Below are positions 1-6,951 of a DNA stretch of 17,696 nt, in pieces. The stretch is from NCBI GenBank assembly GCA_964587655.1, contig CAZPMT010000122.1:1-17696 (forward strand), in the 5' to 3' direction. Both the position numbers and the translations under genes were made by a program. This stretch comes from CAZPMT01 sp964587655 (GTDB lineage: Bacteria; Hydrogenedentota; Hydrogenedentia; Hydrogenedentales; SLHB01). Under the pieces are notes generated by a model. It was not told where the DNA came from and searched no databases. It worked only from the letters and a program-made list of their open reading frames with translations. Positions within the stretch are counted from its first letter, which is position 1. Every line of letters starts with the position of its first letter.

Positions 1-79
1 ATTTAGTGGCCGCGCCCCGCCGTATCCGATGGCCTACTCGCGCCGAAATATGCAGCCCGGCGGCAACTGTCGCGCTTTC

Positions 80-99
80 CCCTTTACCCAAGTAAAGGG
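80..99 (-). terminator. Hairpin enclosing the vapC stop codon
   Basis: A perfect 8-bp inverted repeat (CCCTTTAC at 80-87, GTAAAGGG at 92-99) with a 4-nt loop contains the TAA stop of vapC (84-86) in its left arm. On the minus strand it is followed by GAAAGCG rather than a U-run, so it does not meet the usual criteria for an intrinsic terminator. It may act as a mRNA 3'-end stabiliser or a weak terminator. The repeat itself is plain; the function is inferred. Confidence 0.35.
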
Positions 100-518
100 T
101 TGCGGATCTTAACCCCTGAGATGCGTCCAAAATCCCTATCCGCGGCCCAGATTTCGCGGACACCGTGCTGTTGACACAGCGCCGCCACGCGGGCGTCGTG
201 AACCATCGTGCCCGAAATGCGCCCTTTCGTGATGATCGAACGGAGATGAGGCCAATAACCCTCCGATTCGCCGAGAAGCACCAACCTCGGCGACTCCATC
301 CACGCTTCGACCTGATCGATGGCTTTGCTGACCGGCGTGGGCGGGGAGTAGATTCGCGGGTGAGTGACAACGGCAAGGAATTCATGAATACAGGGCCACG
401 GAATCGCCCAAGGCGTCACGCCCTCCGCCAGTTCGGCCACCCGTGCATAGGCAATGTCGTGCCAGGTTGCGTCTTCCCGGTGGGCGTAGACCAACACGTT
501 CGTGTCGACGGCAATCAT
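84..518 (-). CDS. vapC: VapC-family PIN-domain ribonuclease toxin
   Basis: This 144-aa protein is a PIN-domain toxin of a type II TA module; family members are Mg2+-dependent ribonucleases that cut tRNA, rRNA or mRNA. The start MIAVDTNVLVYA is typical of the family. The acidic residues expected at the active site are visible: D5 (in VDTN), E46 (HEFL), D108 (VHDARV) and D127/D129 (AADRDF). The start at 518 is preferred over the in-frame start at 560 because the PIN fold begins exactly there and its ATG overlaps the antitoxin stop codon as ATGA, a common sign of translational coupling. All catalytic positions are present, so the toxin should be active. The RNA target cannot be told from sequence. 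It is co-transcribed with the upstream vapB. Confidence 0.92.
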   Translation of the reverse strand: MIAVDTNVLVYAHREDATWHDIAYARVAELAEGVTPWAIPWPCIHEFLAVVTHPRIYSPPTPVSKAIDQVEAWMESPRLVLLGESEGYWPHLRSIITKGRISGTMVHDARVAALCQQHGVREIWAADRDFGRISGVKIRNPLLG

Positions 519-760
519 CCGCCGCGCCCTTCGTAGGCCGCACCGCGGATTTGCTCCCAAGAGGCGCCCGAGAAGTCAGACCGTAGTCCCTTGCCCTTAA
601 AGGTGGCCTTGCGCAGCTTGAAGGGATCGCACTGCTTATGCTCCGTCAGCGCACGGCGCAGCCCTTCCTCGACCAAGGCCTTCACAGTCGTGCATTCGTC
701 ATGCGCCACGCGCCGAGCTTCCTTGTAGAGAGCATCAGAAATATCTATGGTTGTTTTCAT
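515..760 (-). CDS. vapB: VapB-type ribbon-helix-helix antitoxin
   Basis: This 81-aa antitoxin lies immediately upstream of vapC. The N-terminus MKTTIDISDALYKEARRVA (residues 1-19) has the ribbon-helix-helix pattern: a short basic beta strand, then two helices to about residue 42. That part should bind the operator DNA. The C-terminal half (about 45-81, ending EGRGG) should wrap around VapC. I chose the ATG at 760 rather than 772. The 772 start would lie inside the palindrome upstream, and the family normally begins with M-K/R-T-T-I-x-I. No good Shine-Dalgarno precedes 760, and the predicted promoter puts the RNA start about 1 nt away, so the message may be leaderless. Autoregulation through the palindrome at 767-788 is likely. 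Confidence 0.85.
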   Translation of the reverse strand: MKTTIDISDALYKEARRVAHDECTTVKALVEEGLRRALTEHKQCDPFKLRKATFKGKGLRSDFSGASWEQIRGAAYEGRGG

Positions 761-766
761 ATGGCT

Positions 767-797
767 AACCATATCCCATAATATGGTTGCCTGTCAA
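767..797 (-). promoter_or_regulatory. vapBC promoter with palindromic operator
   Basis: On the minus strand, TTGACA (797-792) is followed after 18 nt by TATGGT (773-768), a plausible sigma-70 pair. It would start RNA at about 761, directly before the vapB ATG at 760. Overlapping the -10 and spacer is a perfect inverted repeat, AACCATAT (767-774) and ATATGGTT (781-788), separated by 6 nt. It is well placed for binding by a ribbon-helix-helix dimer pair, so VapB/VapBC probably represses here. The repeat is seen directly; the operator role is inferred from TA modules in general. Confidence 0.65.
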
Positions 798-996
798 TAG
801 CGACGGGGCGAGGGGGCGAGGTCCGCCTTCAGCTTTGCCAACTTCTCACGGTTCTCTCCCGCCGACTCAACGACCGTGGGTTTTCCTCTCCACCCATGTT
901 CCGTGAAGGGCCTCGCACGAGGGCCGCGGAAAGGTCAAGTGAAGTGCCGCGTAACCGTTCAGTCACAGTTGGATTCCCTTGCACAAGATGATTCTC

Positions 997-3510
997 TCAT
1001 TCGTCCACATTCTCGAATGTTGAATGAAAATCCGTTGCGCTTAGCACAGTGTCGTAAAGACCGATGTCTTCACCTTCATGTTTGTTGATGCCGGTATAGC
1101 TCAAACTGGAATCCTCATATCGTTTGAACTTATAGACCGCGTCATTCATCAACCCGCTATTAAAGACGTCGAGACTGACGAGCAACTCAAAATCCTTCAC
1201 GGTCAAGCCGGTGATTTTTTTGAAAAGCCCAGGCTCCAGTTGCGCGATGACATCTTTGAGACTCCGCTCCCGGTAATCGGTCAGATACATGAACACCGGA
1301 ACACGGGTAGCGAATTTGATGAGCTTTTCCTGAATCTGCTTTCGCTTGCTCTTGTATTCTTTTTCCTCGTCGGTAAGCTTCTTCTTCTCTTTTTCGGTAA
1401 GCTCTCTGTCGTTGGCTTCTTTCCTTGTTTTTTTCACAGCCTCCGACTTGTTGATAATGGTTTCTATGTCCTGATTCAGGCTACGGAACCCCTCAATGCT
1501 CATAAGGGCATCCAAGGCTTCCTTATTATTCATCAGGCGCTGCAAAGTGTTGTTATCCACATTCACCAGCAATGCGCTTTCCCATCGCCGTGCCAGTAAT
1601 GTTGCGGTCGTTCCGCTCATGGCCATATCCAGAATGCCGGCAGCATCGATCTGTTTCATGGAACTGCCATCATAGGCCAGCACGGGCAGGAAGCTGATGA
1701 ACTCCTCCACCTTTTTCTCCGGGTTTGACTCATTAACATTCAGGCGGCAACTGTAATCGGCGATTTGCCGTAACGCCCTATCCGGCGCGAAGTCAAAGAC
1801 GTAGCATTCCTCTTTGATGATCTGCTCCCGGTTCGGTGCGGTACTGTCCGGATTCGTAATGGCCCAGGGAGATTGTACGCGGAACGCGGCTTGGAAATAC
1901 GTCTCGGGAGTGGACAGATTACGCAGCATGAGAATGCCGGACCATGGTCGTACCGTAACCCCGGTGGTCAGTTTCCCACAGGAGAGGGTGATCGTCTTGC
2001 TTTTCAGGGGATCGTCCATTGCCTCCTGTACGGGCGGCAATGCTGCAACACCGATCCCGGCGGCACTTCCCGCCGCAACGATCACTTCATAATCGTGATA
2101 GAACCTGTTCTGCTTCTTCTTCAGGAGGTTCCGCATGGCATGACACGAAGCAACACTGGGCAGAAACCAGAAAGTATGCGACAAGACATTCAGCAGGCGG
2201 ACATCCGAGAAAGGCATCGGCGGCTTTTGGGCGCCCAGCTTCAGGTTGTCAACGGTGGTTGCCATAAACGAGCCCCGGATTAAGTCCAGCCACTTCTGCA
2301 CCTCATCCTGATAGGTGAACTTCGCTTTATGCCCATCACCCGTAGCGGAAAAGAAGACATTCAAATCGAACTCGTTGAACTCGCCCTGCATAGCGATTTC
2401 GCGGATCGAATCCGGCAGTTGATAGGTCAGCAGCACCATGCGAGGCAGTGCTGCGTAAGGGTTGTCTTCGGCTTCCCAATCCTGCTTGGCCCGCTGTTCA
2501 TCCGAATAGGTCCAGTTGAAAATCTGCTCCTCGATAAACTCGCCTGACGTGATGGCCCGAAACGGTGTGCCGGAAAGATACAGATAGCCGTCCGTCGTGA
2601 TCGGCATGAGTTCTTCGTCATAATCCTCGATGCCTTCGCCTTCTCCAAACTCGATTTCCTTCTTGTCTTCCGCTTCAAAAAGCTCCTTGGCGTTTTCGCG
2701 CCAGGCTCCGTAATGATATTCGTCAAGGATGACGCAATCCCAGTTGGTTGTATGAACCCACTCGTTCTTGGTCTTAATCCCGCCCGTGCTTTTGTTTTTC
2801 CCCAAGTAATCCTGAAAAGACCCGAAGCACACAAACGGCTTCTTCTTATCCGCATCCTCATACGATAAGCCGTCCGGCGAAATAAATTGCCAGCCCTTGA
2901 AATCAATGTGGCCTTTCAGATCTTCCTCCCAAGCGCTCTGCACCGCCGGCTTGAAGGTCAGCACCAGCACCTTGCGCCATCCCATTTTCTTGGCAAGCTG
3001 ATAGGCGGTAAAGGTCTTGCCGAACCGCATTTTCGCGTTCCACAGGAAGTGAGGGGGCTTGTCCGTGTTTTCTTTTCTGAAACTCTTGAAATAGACAACG
3101 GTCTTTTCCACCGCCGCTTCCTGTTCCGGCCGCATCTTGAAATCAAGTGAACGGTTTTCCTCGTTCATCTCTCCTGTCTTGAGAGCGATGATGGCCGCCT
3201 TGACTTGATCCACCGAACACTTGAACCATTCCCCCTTTACTCTCTGTACACCGACAATCTGTAAATAGCGGTGAACATCATGATCGACGAAGACCGTGCC
3301 GTCATTGCGCATCGCGGACTCTTCCAGAACGATCCGGTACGGCGGCTTGCCAGGCCTCAGCGTAGGATATTGCTGCGCCACCCGTGCCTGAGCATCCACA
3401 GTGGTATAGCCGATTTTCAGCAACCCCACGTACTGGGGATTCGTGTCCTCGTAGGCGTAGATTGTCGGCTTGGAATCGGGCCGTGGCGGGAAGAAATTGT
3501 CAGCGCGCAT
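997..3510 (-). CDS. GIY-YIG (T5orf172-like) nuclease-helicase fusion, restriction subunit
   Basis: This 837-aa protein is the last gene of the methyltransferase operon and its probable DNA-cleaving and translocating subunit. Residues about 17-105 form a T5orf172/Mug113-type GIY-YIG-like domain (IYAYED, LLKIGYTT, R43, D76-x3-H80, GEWFKC). An SF2 helicase core follows: a variant Walker A with MRFGKT at 161-166, DEYH motif II at 263-266, SGTPF motif III at 313-317, and a motif VI-like stretch (YFQAAFRVQSPW) further on. A charged, coiled-coil-like segment rich in K and E lies about 670-720. The ATG at 3510 follows AAAGGGA at good spacing and overlaps the upstream gene by 11 nt. The acidic catalytic position of GIY-YIG enzymes appears to be Asp76 rather than Glu. 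Target site and nuclease activity are inferred. Confidence 0.88.
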   Translation of the reverse strand: MRADNFFPPRPDSKPTIYAYEDTNPQYVGLLKIGYTTVDAQARVAQQYPTLRPGKPPYRIVLEESAMRNDGTVFVDHDVHRYLQIVGVQRVKGEWFKCSVDQVKAAIIALKTGEMNEENRSLDFKMRPEQEAAVEKTVVYFKSFRKENTDKPPHFLWNAKMRFGKTFTAYQLAKKMGWRKVLVLTFKPAVQSAWEEDLKGHIDFKGWQFISPDGLSYEDADKKKPFVCFGSFQDYLGKNKSTGGIKTKNEWVHTTNWDCVILDEYHYGAWRENAKELFEAEDKKEIEFGEGEGIEDYDEELMPITTDGYLYLSGTPFRAITSGEFIEEQIFNWTYSDEQRAKQDWEAEDNPYAALPRMVLLTYQLPDSIREIAMQGEFNEFDLNVFFSATGDGHKAKFTYQDEVQKWLDLIRGSFMATTVDNLKLGAQKPPMPFSDVRLLNVLSHTFWFLPSVASCHAMRNLLKKKQNRFYHDYEVIVAAGSAAGIGVAALPPVQEAMDDPLKSKTITLSCGKLTTGVTVRPWSGILMLRNLSTPETYFQAAFRVQSPWAITNPDSTAPNREQIIKEECYVFDFAPDRALRQIADYSCRLNVNESNPEKKVEEFISFLPVLAYDGSSMKQIDAAGILDMAMSGTTATLLARRWESALLVNVDNNTLQRLMNNKEALDALMSIEGFRSLNQDIETIINKSEAVKKTRKEANDRELTEKEKKKLTDEEKEYKSKRKQIQEKLIKFATRVPVFMYLTDYRERSLKDVIAQLEPGLFKKITGLTVKDFELLVSLDVFNSGLMNDAVYKFKRYEDSSLSYTGINKHEGEDIGLYDTVLSATDFHSTFENVDE

Positions 3511-4360
3511 CAGACGGTCCCTTTAATTTCTTTCCAGGGATTGCCGAAGGCAGAAAATTGTCATCGGTCACCACCTTCTTGCCCGTTTTCTGTTCCAGTT
3601 CAAGACGGGCTTTCCCGGCGATTTTTCCGCCTTGCTTGCCGGCTTCGGAGTTTTCTGTCATGCCCGTTGCCACAACGCTTTCAGCAATCTGGCGGGTCGA
3701 AAGTTCCGCAAGGGCTGTGAAAATAAGCTCGGCCTCGCTCATATGGTCGCGCAGGTTCTGGGTTTTGATGCCCTTGATTTTCTTGTGCTTTTTGACCGAA
3801 ACCCCGCTCCATTCCTGATGAATGATATTGGTTAGAATAGCGTATTCATCTTCGCCTTTAATCTCGTGTTCTTGCCAGTAATCGGTCAGCTTGTTGCGGG
3901 TTTCCTGCCCCATCATCCGCTGCTGAATCCATTTTTCGCTTCTGCCGTGCTGTCGCCAGTATTCCCTGGCGCGGTCAAGGGAACGGGCAGGGTCGCTCAT
4001 GTCCTGAATGCGCTCGTAGCCCACCTTGGCAAGCCATAGTTTTATCGGTTCTGCCTTGGGACTGGGTACCGATTGAATAATTCGTAGAAGTGTCTCTGGA
4101 CTGGCTACATCGGTCAGGTATTTTTTCCCGTCAGCGGCCTCCAGTTTCAGTTGGTGACAATTTGTCACCGACTGACTGCCCTCCTTTTTAAGTCGTTCCT
4201 TCAGCTTGTTCCAATACTTCCGCGCGGTCTGATAATCCGGTTGCTGAATCAGCACCGCGATGATGTCCACCACAGAAAAAAACCATGTCTCAAACTCTTC
4301 ATCATAAATCCTGCGGATTTTATAACTTTCAAAAACTGCAAGGGCCTGTTCTTTATTCAT
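3500..4360 (-). CDS. BRO-N/DinD-like antirepressor-type protein
   Basis: This 286-aa protein resembles the Bro-N/phage antirepressor and DNA-damage-inducible protein D group. Its start has the BRO-N pattern: ALAVFESYKIRRIYDEE, then WFFSVVDIIAVL and YWNKLKERLKKEG, followed by LTDVASPETLLRIIQSVPSPKAEPIK (stretches within residues 5-115). The C-terminal half is conserved-looking and charged, with a glycine-rich GGKIAGKARLE segment near residue 250. The function is not established; BRO-N proteins are generally DNA-binding regulators. The ATG at 4360 has GGAGG 6 nt upstream. An in-frame TTG at 4366 would lie too close to that site. It overlaps the RhuM stop by 8 nt and the helicase start by 11 nt, so it is an integral part of the operon. 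Confidence 0.75.
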   Translation of the reverse strand: MNKEQALAVFESYKIRRIYDEEFETWFFSVVDIIAVLIQQPDYQTARKYWNKLKERLKKEGSQSVTNCHQLKLEAADGKKYLTDVASPETLLRIIQSVPSPKAEPIKLWLAKVGYERIQDMSDPARSLDRAREYWRQHGRSEKWIQQRMMGQETRNKLTDYWQEHEIKGEDEYAILTNIIHQEWSGVSVKKHKKIKGIKTQNLRDHMSEAELIFTALAELSTRQIAESVVATGMTENSEAGKQGGKIAGKARLELEQKTGKKVVTDDNFLPSAIPGKKLKGPSDAR

Positions 4361-4382
4361 TGTCAACCTCCATCGGGCGCAC
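4353..4382 (-). repeat. Junction repeat copy 2 (RhuM tail / BRO start)
   Basis: The 16-nt block 4367-4382 is identical to 5409-5424, and the flanks are also similar. It encodes VRPME at the RhuM C-terminus and supplies GGAGG 6 nt before the next ATG. The following 8-nt overlap reads ATGAATAA, where the upstream gene stops and the downstream gene starts. The copy probably serves translational coupling. Confidence 0.75.
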
Positions 4383-5402
4383 CATGGACTCGATCTGCTT
4401 CAGTTCGCTTTCCGCTTCGACAAAATCGGTTTCGGCACGGGTCGGCTGTTCCAGTTGCCGCTTGCGGAAAGTTTCAAATTCTTCGTGAGACTTCTGTAAG
4501 GCGGCATCGTGCGTGATCGAACCGGCATGAGGAAGAATGTCCCGTCCGGAGATCTTCAGAAAATCGTCCAGCTTGCCGATCCAGTCCCGCATGGTCATGG
4601 GCTTGCGGTTCAACGCCTGAATCTCGGCAAACTCCAGATACATTGTCACAATTCGGTTGAGCATATTCAGTTCATCTTCCGCCAGATAGTTTTTGGCGAT
4701 ATCCGTTTCGCTCTTGCGGATGGCCGGCCCGACCCAATTGGTCATGCCCATGTTGGGTTTGGTGGCGTCGGCTCGCCCGTAAATCACCTCCGCCGCCGTT
4801 TGACCATGCGCCGCCCAGTGCATCTTGTTCTGGATGACTCTGAAAAACTCCCGCGAAACTTCCGTCCTGGGGTCGTAGTCAATGCTCGTGGCATAGATAT
4901 CCAGCACCTTGCGCCAGAAAACCTTTTCGGAAGAGCGGATATCCCGGATGCGCGAGAGCAGTTCCTCGAAATACCCGCCGCCCCCAGCCTGCTTGAGGCG
5001 TTCATCGTCCATCGTGAAGCCCTTGATGATGTACTCGCGCAGACGCTGTGTCGCCCAGATCCGGAACCGGGTGGCAATCAGACTCTTCACCCGGTAACCG
5101 ACCGAGATGATCATATCCAGATTGTAATACTCCAACTCCCGCTGAACCTGCCGGGAACCCTCTTGGCGAACTGACAAGAATTTCTTGTGAGTTGCGTCCT
5201 GAGCCAGCTCGCCTTCTTCGTAAATATTTAGAATATGCTGGCTTATGTTCTGCTGAGTGGTTTGGAACAACTCCGCCATCACCGGTTGCGTCAGCCAGAG
5301 CGACTCATTTTCCAGACGCACATCCAGCTTGATCCGCCCGTCCTCAGATGCGTAAATCAACAACGAACCGGCCGGCGGGGGAACTGGTTTCTTCTTACTC
5401 AT
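4353..5402 (-). CDS. RhuM-family protein in a restriction-modification operon
   Basis: This 349-aa protein belongs to the RhuM (virulence RhuM) family, named after a gene of a Salmonella pathogenicity island; its biochemical role is unknown. The family's usual landmarks are visible. A helix-turn-helix-like segment (WLTQPVMAELFQTTQQNISQH) lies at about 36-56. The stretch EYYNLDMIISVGYRVKS follows at about 91-107 and FRIWATQRLREYI at about 113-125. The conserved C-terminal half includes VFWRKVLDIYATSIDYDP and FFRVIQNKMHWA. Length is normal for the family. The protein ends IESMVRPMEVDNE, a tail shared with the upstream methyltransferase. ATG at 5402 overlaps the methyltransferase stop by 8 nt and follows GGAGG at 6 nt. 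RhuM genes are often found with methylase/helicase genes, so a regulatory or accessory defence role is likely. Confidence 0.88.
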   Translation of the reverse strand: MSKKKPVPPPAGSLLIYASEDGRIKLDVRLENESLWLTQPVMAELFQTTQQNISQHILNIYEEGELAQDATHKKFLSVRQEGSRQVQRELEYYNLDMIISVGYRVKSLIATRFRIWATQRLREYIIKGFTMDDERLKQAGGGGYFEELLSRIRDIRSSEKVFWRKVLDIYATSIDYDPRTEVSREFFRVIQNKMHWAAHGQTAAEVIYGRADATKPNMGMTNWVGPAIRKSETDIAKNYLAEDELNMLNRIVTMYLEFAEIQALNRKPMTMRDWIGKLDDFLKISGRDILPHAGSITHDAALQKSHEEFETFRKRQLEQPTRAETDFVEAESELKQIESMVRPMEVDNE

Positions 5403-5424
5403 CGCTCGCCTCCATCGGGCGCAC
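5395..5424 (-). repeat. Junction repeat copy 1 (methyltransferase tail / RhuM start)
   Basis: Block 5409-5424 is identical to 4367-4382. It encodes VRPME at the end of the large methyltransferase and supplies GGAGG 6 nt before the RhuM ATG. The overlap reads ATGAGTAA, with the same 8-nt geometry as copy 2. Confidence 0.75.
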
Positions 5425-6951
5425 TATCTTCTCGATGAAGGCGATCTCACTCGCGGAGAGAGCATATTTTGCGTAGAGATCCTTGTCCGTCCACTGCCTG
5501 GTCCACTTCTGGGTTGGGACAAAGGTGTAGACCTTTCGCGTTGTGTTCTGAGACGGCTTGTGTAGCTGAATCAAAAAGCGAGTCAATCGACAGGAGAGGT
5601 AGGACAAGACGCACTCGGCCTGATGTTTTGAGTCTAGCGGGCCAATGCACAGATACGTCTCGGACGAGATGCTTCCTGGCTCCCCGATGAATGGAGTGCT
5701 GATGACCCTGTTCGGATAGGTGTCCTTATTGCCGGTGCCTGGAGCGGCGAAGCCGACAAAGACCTTCCACTTATCGATGAGATGGGTACCAGTGTTAATG
5801 GATTTTCTTGGCGTGTACCCCGTTCCTCCTTTTTGATAGATGAGAACGTCACCAGCAGCTTTGGCAGCCTTGCCTTTGAAGATCGAATCAAGCCCGAACG
5901 GCCGTCTGGTACTCACCAACCGATCAAAACGCTTGCTTTCGGGTAGTGACAACGAGTTCGATGCAACATTCTCACGAGCCATAACCTTCTTCAGAATCGA
6001 CAGACCTTCGTTGTAGCGGATGAACACGTCCGCACCCTCTTCAAGAAGCGAACGATGGGCTGTCGAGACAGGCCAGTCCTTGAAATGGGTGGTGACTCGG
6101 CAGGTCCCGGTGTTGTCCCGGACCCAGAGGAAGTAACAAACGCCGCCCTTGAGGCCCACCCCTGGGAAGACGTCCGATGCCATGAGGTAGTCGTCGATCG
6201 AGCGCAGCCGATCATCCGTAAGCATGGATTCTCTGAACTCATCAAGCCCCTTGCCACCGGTAAACCAGCGTGACGGAATGATCATCACGAGATAGCGCGG
6301 TGCCAGTTTCTTCGCCTGGTCAACGAACCGGTTGTAGATCGGGGTAGCAGACGTGCCGCTGCCCCCACCGTCCGACAACTGGTAGGGTGGATTGCCGATG
6401 ATGACGTCGAATTTCATCTTGAATATCTCCTCGGGGTGCTCGGTGTGGATGAACTCGTAGGCGTGGGTTTCGAGTTCCTCGCCGCGCTCGTAATTGGCTT
6501 CGTTCGCTCCGCAGAAGGTGCAGCGGCCGTTTTCCCAGGCGTGCTCGGTGCGCTCGAAGCGGATGTTGCCTTCGGGTCGGTCGAAGGTCTCGCAGACAGA
6601 ATACTTGCCGTTGGCCGTCTTGGAGCAATAGACCGAACGGCGCGAGAGCAGCGATGTCAGTTCCGTGATGGCGAGGCCGTAGAGTTGGTTCTTGAAGATG
6701 TGGTTGACGCGCTCCTGCCGCTCGGGGATTTGCGTTTCCAGTCCCGTGTCGAGCCGCTTGGCGATTTCGCGCAGGAACACGCCCGTCTTGCAGACGGGAT
6801 CGAGGAATCGGGTGTTCTTATCGCTCCAGATTTCCGAGGGCAACAAGTCCAGTATCTGATTGACCAGTTGCGGCAACGTAAAGACCTCATCGTTGCTCAG
6901 ATTGGCCAAACAGGTCAGCACATCGGGATTGTAACCATTACTTCTCTGCAT
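5395..6951 (-). CDS. Eco57I-type N6-adenine DNA methyltransferase, large NPPY subunit
   Basis: This 518-aa protein is a gamma-type N6-adenine DNA methyltransferase subunit. The catalytic motif IV is clear: FDVIIGNPPYQLSDGG, with NPPY at 187-190. The SAM-binding motif I at 50-60 reads LDPVCKTGVFL, with K where DPxxGxG proteins carry G, so it is degenerate. Four cysteines (C109, C120, C144, C147, in YCSK, SVC and CTFCG) sit just before motif IV and could bind zinc. The C-terminal half (about 240-500) should recognise the target. The ATG at 6951 follows GAGG and overlaps the small subunit by 14 nt. This product pairs with the upstream 224-aa subunit, which has the canonical SAM motif. It ends IEKIVRPMEASDE. 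The specificity cannot be read from the sequence. Confidence 0.9.
   Translation of the reverse strand: MQRSNGYNPDVLTCLANLSNDEVFTLPQLVNQILDLLPSEIWSDKNTRFLDPVCKTGVFLREIAKRLDTGLETQIPERQERVNHIFKNQLYGLAITELTSLLSRRSVYCSKTANGKYSVCETFDRPEGNIRFERTEHAWENGRCTFCGANEANYERGEELETHAYEFIHTEHPEEIFKMKFDVIIGNPPYQLSDGGGSGTSATPIYNRFVDQAKKLAPRYLVMIIPSRWFTGGKGLDEFRESMLTDDRLRSIDDYLMASDVFPGVGLKGGVCYFLWVRDNTGTCRVTTHFKDWPVSTAHRSLLEEGADVFIRYNEGLSILKKVMARENVASNSLSLPESKRFDRLVSTRRPFGLDSIFKGKAAKAAGDVLIYQKGGTGYTPRKSINTGTHLIDKWKVFVGFAAPGTGNKDTYPNRVISTPFIGEPGSISSETYLCIGPLDSKHQAECVLSYLSCRLTRFLIQLHKPSQNTTRKVYTFVPTQKWTRQWTDKDLYAKYALSASEIAFIEKIVRPMEASDE

Noticed and set aside
1..79. A gene end at the left edge
   Set aside because: No frame is informative over 80 bases; nothing supportable.
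909..925. Hairpin-like GGCCTCG and CGAGGGCC before the vapBC region as terminator of the helicase operon
   Set aside because: One bulged base and no T-run on the minus strand, so support is too weak.
1007..1020. Palindrome ACATTC and GAATGT near the helicase stop
   Set aside because: Short, within coding sequence, and lacks any T-run; likely chance.
1078..1599. Plus-strand 173-aa open frame rich in phenylalanine and leucine
   Set aside because: It lies antisense to the helicase C-terminal region, has no ribosome-binding context and mirrors the charged coiled-coil of the real gene.
2427..2906. Minus-strand 159-aa open frame inside the helicase
   Set aside because: It is a frame shifted against the clear helicase frame that carries DEYH and SGTPF motifs; its arginine- and serine-rich content is typical of a shadow.
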